Assembly: GCA_040901705.1 (NCBI GenBank)
Contig: JBBDYI010000075.1
Location: 1-6,747, forward strand
Reading direction: 5' to 3'
Source of the DNA: PLA5 sp040901705
Lineage (GTDB): Bacteria > Planctomycetota > Planctomycetia > Pirellulales > PLA5
Length of the DNA: 6,747 bases
Shown here in pieces: positions 1 to 4,500 of the stretch (positions are counted from its first letter, which is position 1; each line of letters starts with the position of its first letter). Under the pieces are notes generated by a model. It did not search any database. It saw only the letters and a list, made by a program, of their open reading frames with translations, and was not told the DNA's origin. The translations under genes were made by a program, and so were the position numbers.

Positions 1-2
1 TC

Positions 3-137
3 GCTGGTGCGGAGGCTGCAATTGCCTTGATTCTCATGTTGAGGATGGCGACATTGCCGTCCTACAGTCTGGAACATCGTGACTTCTTTCCCGAACATCG
101 GCAGCGTTTGAGCCACGAACATCATCAATGTGCCTGA
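3..137 (+). CDS. 3' end of an unidentified gene cut by the window edge; possibly NuoK-like
   Basis: A reading frame open from the left edge runs 44 codons to a TGA at 135-137. Its first visible residues (AGAEAAIALILML) are hydrophobic with one buried glutamate. They resemble the last transmembrane helix of NuoK, the small membrane subunit of NADH:quinone oxidoreductase, where E. coli has AAAEASIGLALLL. The following ~30 residues are polar and histidine-rich (EHRDFF, EHRQRL, HEHH) and are not recognisable as a NuoK tail. If correct, this is a proton-pumping complex I subunit in the inner membrane, but only ~15 residues support it and no other nuo gene is visible. The opposite strand is also open across much of this stretch, so the coding strand itself is uncertain. 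The stop lies 18 bases before the next start codon. Confidence 0.2.
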   Translation, partial: AGAEAAIALILMLRMATLPSYSLEHRDFFPEHRQRLSHEHHQCA

Positions 138-141
138 GCGC

Positions 142-145
142 GGAG
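142..145 (+). promoter_or_regulatory. Shine-Dalgarno-like GGAG before the GIY-YIG fragment
   Basis: GGAG lies 10 bases upstream of the ATG at 156. The spacing is slightly long but usable. It supports the ATG at 156 as the original start of the nuclease gene, so that gene appears to have an intact 5' end and to be damaged only at its 3' end. Confidence 0.4.
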
Positions 146-155
146 CACCGATTCC

Positions 156-389
156 ATGAACGGACTGAATATCGTTTACGTGATGTCGAATCCGGCAATG
201 CCGAATATGGTCAAAATCGGACGCACCGCCGGTGAGGATGCGAAGGCGCGGATCGCCCAGCTGTACACGACCGGCGTCCCTGTGCCCTTCACGCTGGAAT
301 ACGCGTGCAAGGTGGCCAATGCCGACGAGGTCGAGAAGTCGCTGCACGCGGCCTTTTCGCGATCCGCCATACGCTTGTTGCCACGGTGA
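156..389 (+). pseudogene. 3'-truncated GIY-YIG-type (T5orf172/Mug113) nuclease-domain gene
   Basis: The 77-residue product begins like a small T5orf172/Mug113-type protein of the GIY-YIG nuclease superfamily. The first strand carries VYV (residues 7-9, the GIY position), then NPAMPNMVKIGRT, with KIG at 20-22 in the YIG position. Next come a helix around R32, the family signature TTGVPVPF (38-45), and the helix EVEKSLHAAF (58-67). Intact relatives continue with a segment rich in Arg/Asn that ends in an REFF-like motif and total roughly 95-110 residues. Here the similarity stops at about F67, near position 358, and nine unrelated residues (SRSAIRLLPR region) lead to a TGA at 387-389. No other frame just downstream restores the missing part, so this looks like a breakpoint and not a simple frameshift. 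Biological substrates of this subfamily are poorly known. A functional short variant cannot be excluded, but loss of the terminal motif makes it unlikely. Confidence 0.7.
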
Positions 390-413
390 TCGCCCATCGC
401 AAATCCAATCGGA

Positions 414-722
414 TCAGTGACGATCGGCCATCCGCCGCCGCAGCGCCGTACACCGCTGCCCCGTATCAACGCGGCGAACGGCCATCGACAACGCCCGTGC
501 CGTTCCGACCAACACGACCAACTGCTTGCCCCGCGTCACGGCCGTGTACAGCAGATTCCGCTGCAGCATGAGATAGTGCTGCGTGTGCAGCGGGATCACG
601 ACGCACGGAAATTCCGATCCCTGGCTTTTATGGATCGACAGCACGTAGGCCAGCGCCAGTTCGTCCAGGTCGCCGAAGTCGTAATCGACCGATCGGCCTT
701 CGATCCGCACGGTCATGTAGGC
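414..722 (-). pseudogene. C-terminal fragment of a RecD2-like SF1B DNA helicase
   Basis: Read on the minus strand from about 722 to the TGA at 414-416, the translation matches the end of RecD2/ExoV-alpha-like helicases. The segment EGRSVDYDFGDLDELALAY leads into motif V (SIHKSQGSEFP), then IPLHTQHYLMLQRNLLYTAVTRGK, which holds motif VI with its arginine, and LVVLVGT. Full-length RecD2 proteins are about 700-800 residues. Everything N-terminal is absent: the Walker A (GKT), Walker B and motifs III-IV. Upstream of about 722 the same frame remains open to an ATG at 851, but those ~43 residues (serine/arginine-rich, e.g. SSYYNRKLS) do not resemble RecD2 and run antisense to the sigma-factor leader. 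The 3' end appears natural while the 5' end is lost. Without the ATP-binding half it cannot unwind DNA, so it is best read as a gene remnant. It faces the truncated GIY-YIG gene with a 24-base gap between stops. Confidence 0.75.
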
Positions 723-745
723 GGTGGGAAACGACAGTTTTCGAT

Positions 746-751
746 TATAAT
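746..751 (+). promoter_or_regulatory. Isolated TATAAT, possible -10 element for the sigma gene
   Basis: A perfect TATAAT sits in a short AT-rich patch (740-760) of otherwise GC-rich DNA, about 120 bases before the sigma-factor ATG at 872. No sequence resembling TTGACA is present 15-19 bases upstream and there is no extended -10 TG. The patch is close to the point where RecD2 similarity ends, so it may mark a junction or ordinary intergenic DNA and not a promoter. Confidence 0.25.
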
Positions 752-861
752 ACGAACTTAGCGACAGACGATGAATCCGCGAACCACACGCGTTTGCAGA
801 AGGCGCTATCCGAAAACGAAACACCGAAGGACTGTTTTGCATTGCTTTCATCCTTGCCAGC

Positions 862-866
862 GAGGT
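862..866 (+). promoter_or_regulatory. Shine-Dalgarno GAGGT that fixes the sigma-factor start
   Basis: GAGGT ends five bases before the ATG at 872. The alternative in-frame TTG at 794 has no comparable site and would add 26 residues unlike any sigma-factor N-terminus. The ATG at 872 is therefore the preferred start. Confidence 0.6.
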
Positions 867-871
867 GCGGC

Positions 872-1531
872 ATGTCCGACTCCGATACGCAGGATATTCT
901 GAACCGGGTTCGTCAGGGCGACTCCGCAGCGGCGTTTACACTCTACAACCGCTACGTCGGACGGCTAGTCGGCTTGGTTCGGCGCAATCTCCCACGGCAA
1001 TTCGGTCGCCGTATCGAAGCGGAAGACGTCGCACACGCCGCTTGCCGTAGTTTTCTAATTCGATTTCGCGATGATCAGTTCGACGTTCAGGAGAGCGGCG
1101 CCGCGTGGCGGTTGCTGGCGGCGATGGCGATGAACAAGTTGCGTCAGGAGAAACGATTTCACATGGCGGAGCGAAGGACTGTCGCCTCCGAAGAGAGTGT
1201 TGCCGTCGACGGAAGTGTGTTCGGCGTCGCCGTCGGCAAACTCGTCAGCGAGCCGCTGCCTGACGAAGTGGCCGCCCTCAGGGAAGTGCTCGAAGGCCTC
1301 ATGGCGTCATTGGCTTCGGCAAAACGTCGGATTGTCGAACTTCACTTGCAGGGCTGTTCCGTGGCTAAAATAGCGTCGGACCTGAATTGCTCGGAGCGAA
1401 ATGTCCAACGATCGCTACAAGAATTCCGCAGGCTCCTGGAGAATCAATTGGTCGGCTGCGAACCGTTTGTCGCCCCACAGCAAACCCTCGGCTTCAAACG
1501 AGCCGTGAGCGGACCCGCTGGTTCGGAATGA
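872..1531 (+). CDS. ECF-family RNA polymerase sigma factor (planctomycete type)
   Basis: This 219-residue protein has the two-domain layout of extracytoplasmic-function (group 4) sigma factors, which direct RNA polymerase to a specific promoter set. Sigma region 2 spans about residues 18-100. LYNRYVGRLVGLVRRNL (24-40) forms the core-binding helices, IEAEDVAHAACRSFLIRF (48-65) corresponds to the -10-recognition segment, and AAWRLLAAMAMNKLRQEKR (77-95) closes the domain. A linker rich in V, S and E (101-137) leads to region 4 (about 138-193), with RRIVELHLQGCSVAKIASDLN followed by the recognition helix around CSERNVQRSLQEFRRLL, which would read the -35 element. A 26-residue tail (194-219) follows; it is hydrophilic, with no membrane segment or extra domain. 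The ATG at 872 is chosen for its close GAGGT. No anti-sigma factor or kinase gene, frequent neighbours of planctomycete ECF genes, is visible. The next gene is convergent, 46 bases beyond the stop. Family assignment is firm; ECF group and regulon are not determinable here. Confidence 0.9.
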   Translation: MSDSDTQDILNRVRQGDSAAAFTLYNRYVGRLVGLVRRNLPRQFGRRIEAEDVAHAACRSFLIRFRDDQFDVQESGAAWRLLAAMAMNKLRQEKRFHMAERRTVASEESVAVDGSVFGVAVGKLVSEPLPDEVAALREVLEGLMASLASAKRRIVELHLQGCSVAKIASDLNCSERNVQRSLQEFRRLLENQLVGCEPFVAPQQTLGFKRAVSGPAGSE

Positions 1532-1577
1532 TCGCCAATGCCGTTGGTTCCCGATTCTGGCACACGCTTGGAAAGCC
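1532..1577. other. Short convergent intergenic gap without a clear terminator
   Basis: The stops of the sigma gene (+) and the giant gene (-) face each other across 46 bases. The only inverted repeat noticed is a four-base stem (CCAA at 1535-1538 with TTGG at 1544-1547) without a T-tract, too weak to call a rho-independent terminator. Transcription may end by Rho or run antisense into the neighbouring gene. Confidence 0.5.
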
Positions 1578-4500
1578 TTACCGCGGCCCGCGAACCATTT
1601 GGCGCACGGCGTTTTGGGTTGCTCGGTGACCACTCGACGCCCGCAACGACATCGGTGCATCGATGCCGTCCACGTCAAGTGATTCGCCCTGGTTGGCCTG
1701 CCGGAACCGTCTATGCGCCCACAACGTCCGGGAATCGACCGCATGGTCCCCAGCGTCGTTCGCGGTTGGCCAATCCGCCAGCGTCTGATCCTGGGCCGCG
1801 ATGCGGCGAGATCGTGCGACGATCGCAGCCGGAACAGACGCGCAAGTCGCCAACTTGCGGCCAAGATGCGCTACGAGCATCGCCACGTCCGCGGTCGTCA
1901 CCGCGCCATCGCCGTTTAGGTCGCCGTCCGACCGAGTGGCACCGGCGGCGACGCCCCAGCTTTGTTGCAAGAGCGCAATATCGGCGACGCCGACTTTCCC
2001 GTCCCCGTTGAGGTCGCCCACGAGCGTCGGTGGCGACAGCGAACGCACGGAGATGCTATCAATCGTGGTAACGCTGTCCTTCCAAAAGCCGAGTCGGTGC
2101 CAGTCGATGTAGACCGTCTCCGCCGTGGAAAGCCCCGCCTGCGCCAACAGCCGATCGAGATCGAACCGATACTGCGTGTACTGCCGCAGTGTTGGTGCGA
2201 GGTCTAGTTTGCCGTCGCCGTCGACATCGGAGAACCGTGTTTGGCCGTCGTTCTCCAGCAGCGTCGCCACTGAGCCGACCTGCGTCCAGGTCGAGCCGTC
2301 GCCGCTAAGCAGCAGCTTGGCCATATTCCGCTCGTCGCGGGTGACGCGCTGCAGGGAGAATTCTAGCTCCAGGTCCTTGGCCCCCGTGTAGTTCGACAGG
2401 TCCAGCGCCAGCACGGCGTCGTGCTGCGTCCAGCAGTCGGCGATCTGCGTCGCTTCGAGGTGATAGTCACCTTCGTAAGGTCCGTGAGTGGAGACGATCC
2501 GCCAGTCGCCGCCTCCCCAGTCATATTCGCCCTGGGCTTTGAACGCCCAGCCCGCAAAACTTCCCAACGACCCGCTCTCGAAGGATTGCGCATAGGGCAA
2601 CGACTGTGGTACGATCCGCACGAACAACGTGCCTGCGTACACGTCGTCGTCCGTTTCGCCGTTGATCGTGTCGCGGTCCTGGTTCATCGGCACGCCGTCG
2701 GTGCCGACGATATCGGGGCCGATCCGCAGCGTGTACAGTCCTCCCAGTCCCGGCGTCGCCAGGTTTATGCGAAACGTCAAATTGTCTGTGGTGCTGACAT
2801 CGGTGACGGTGGCAACCGATCCGGGCAGCGTAATCGAAACGTCGCTCGGTGTGAACGTCGCCGCATCGACCGGCTCGTCGAACGTCACGTCGAAGTAACT
2901 CGCGTCACCCGTTTCCACCAGCGGCGTCTGCGAGACAATGTACGGTCCATACGGATCGACGTCGCTCAGCCGCACATTGTCGATGATGACTTCATCTCCC
3001 AAACTGCCTCCGAAGTGCGAAAACCGCACGTAAAGCGGGCCGTCGCGTGAGATACCGGCCGACGCCATCGCGTGCCCAACGTCGTTGGCATAGTAACCGT
3101 AGACGCCGGCCCGAACATTGAAAGTCGCCAACCACGTCCACGATTCTCCGTCGCCGCTGATCTGCACGGTCGCTGCGTTCGTGTACGACGTGGTATCCAT
3201 TTTTCCGAAAAAGTCGAGGTAGATCGGCGCATCGGCCGGCCACGACGCCACGTCAAGCGCGATCACCGCGTCCTGCGTCGCTTGGCCGTTCTCCGTCTGC
3301 CTTGCAACCAAGGCGTCGCCACCGTTATGGCCGACGCCTTCCTCGAGCGACCACCGGCCCGAGCCGGAAGTCGCAAACGACCAGCTTCCGAGTTCGCCGG
3401 CGTCGATATCCTCGAAATCTTCGGCATGGGGGAGGGTCGCCCTGGTTGCCGGACCAATTTCGAACGCGGCCGCGAACGTGTCATGGCCGTTTGTTTCGCC
3501 GCTGATCGGATCGCCGTCCTGATTCAGCGCGTTCCCAGCCGCGTCGCGCACATCAGGTCCAACGAGCACGCGATATCGACCGTTGATCGTCGCGGCCATC
3601 GCCAGCGCCAACGAAAACGTCCTGCCATCGCCGACGTCGACGGCCGGCCCAATCGTACCCACGTCGTTTCCAAAGGGATCGATGATCCGCACGTCGTCTG
3701 GCGTCAGAGTCGCCGCGTCGATCGCCTCGTCGAACGTGAACGAGATTTCCTCCACTGGCGCGGGCACGACCGTCGCAGGCGTCATGGCGACCACGCGTGG
3801 TCCGAACAGGTCTTCGTCGCTCACGCGCACGTCGTCCCAAAACATCACGTCGCTCACCGACCGGCCGGCGTGCGAGAACCGCAGGTAAACGTTGTCGTCG
3901 GCCGCGATGCCAGCGGTGTCGAGCGCCGCTCGCAAATCGAACACGAAATAGGACGGCTCGCCAATCGGCGGCGATAGCGCGTAGATTTGCGACCAGACGT
4001 CGCCGTCGCCGCTGGCATAGACGCCGCCGAAGTTACCCGCCAAACGCCCGATCCGCGTTGCCCAGAAGTCGAGAACGAGTCCGTCGTCGGCCGCCAGATT
4101 GGAAAGGTCCAGCCGCAGCACGGCGTCCTTCGTGGTCCGAGCGAAGCCCGACTGGCTCGACTTGAGGTGATACGCGCCGCTTTGCGGTTCGCCTTGCGCC
4201 GTGACATCCCAGAGTCCGCCGTCGGTTACGTCGAAGCTCCAGCCAACCAATCCGCCCAGCGAACCGGCTTCGAATCCGTCGGCGGTCGGAAACGCGCGGG
4301 CGAAAGGCGTGGAAATCGAGAAACTGCCGTGATACGGCGAACTGCCGACCGCTTGACCGTCGATCGTCGCGCCCCCCTGGTTCATCGGATTACCGGCCGT
4401 GTCGGTGATGTCTGGCCCCACGGTGACGCGATACACGCCCGGCAACTGCTGCGGTGCAAAGGTAACCTGCCAATTCATCGGAGTGATCGGCGTCAGCGAC

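Noticed and set aside
2..82. Plus-strand Cys-rich frame (RWCGGCNCLDSHVEDGD) at the left edge
   Set aside because: Short and open only to 82. The apparent Cys cluster is not a known metal-binding pattern, and competing frames on both strands are equally open.
176..469. Minus-strand 97-codon frame over the GIY-YIG fragment
   Set aside because: It is antisense to recognisable GIY-YIG sequence, overlaps the RecD2 end, and shows no domain.
723..851. N-terminal extension of the RecD2-like frame up to an ATG at 851
   Set aside because: These ~43 residues have no similarity to RecD2, lie antisense to the sigma leader, and the frame is probably open by chance.
794..871. Upstream TTG start extending the sigma factor by 26 residues
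   Set aside because: It has no ribosome site, the added residues do not resemble a sigma N-terminus, and a clear GAGGT precedes the ATG at 872.
771..890. Small frame starting ATG at 771 and overlapping the sigma start
   Set aside because: About 39 Arg/Cys/His-rich residues with no recognisable feature and overlap with a well-supported gene start.
1535..1547. Hairpin CCAA-TGCCG-TTGG between the convergent genes as a terminator
   Set aside because: A four-base stem with no T-tract is too weak.
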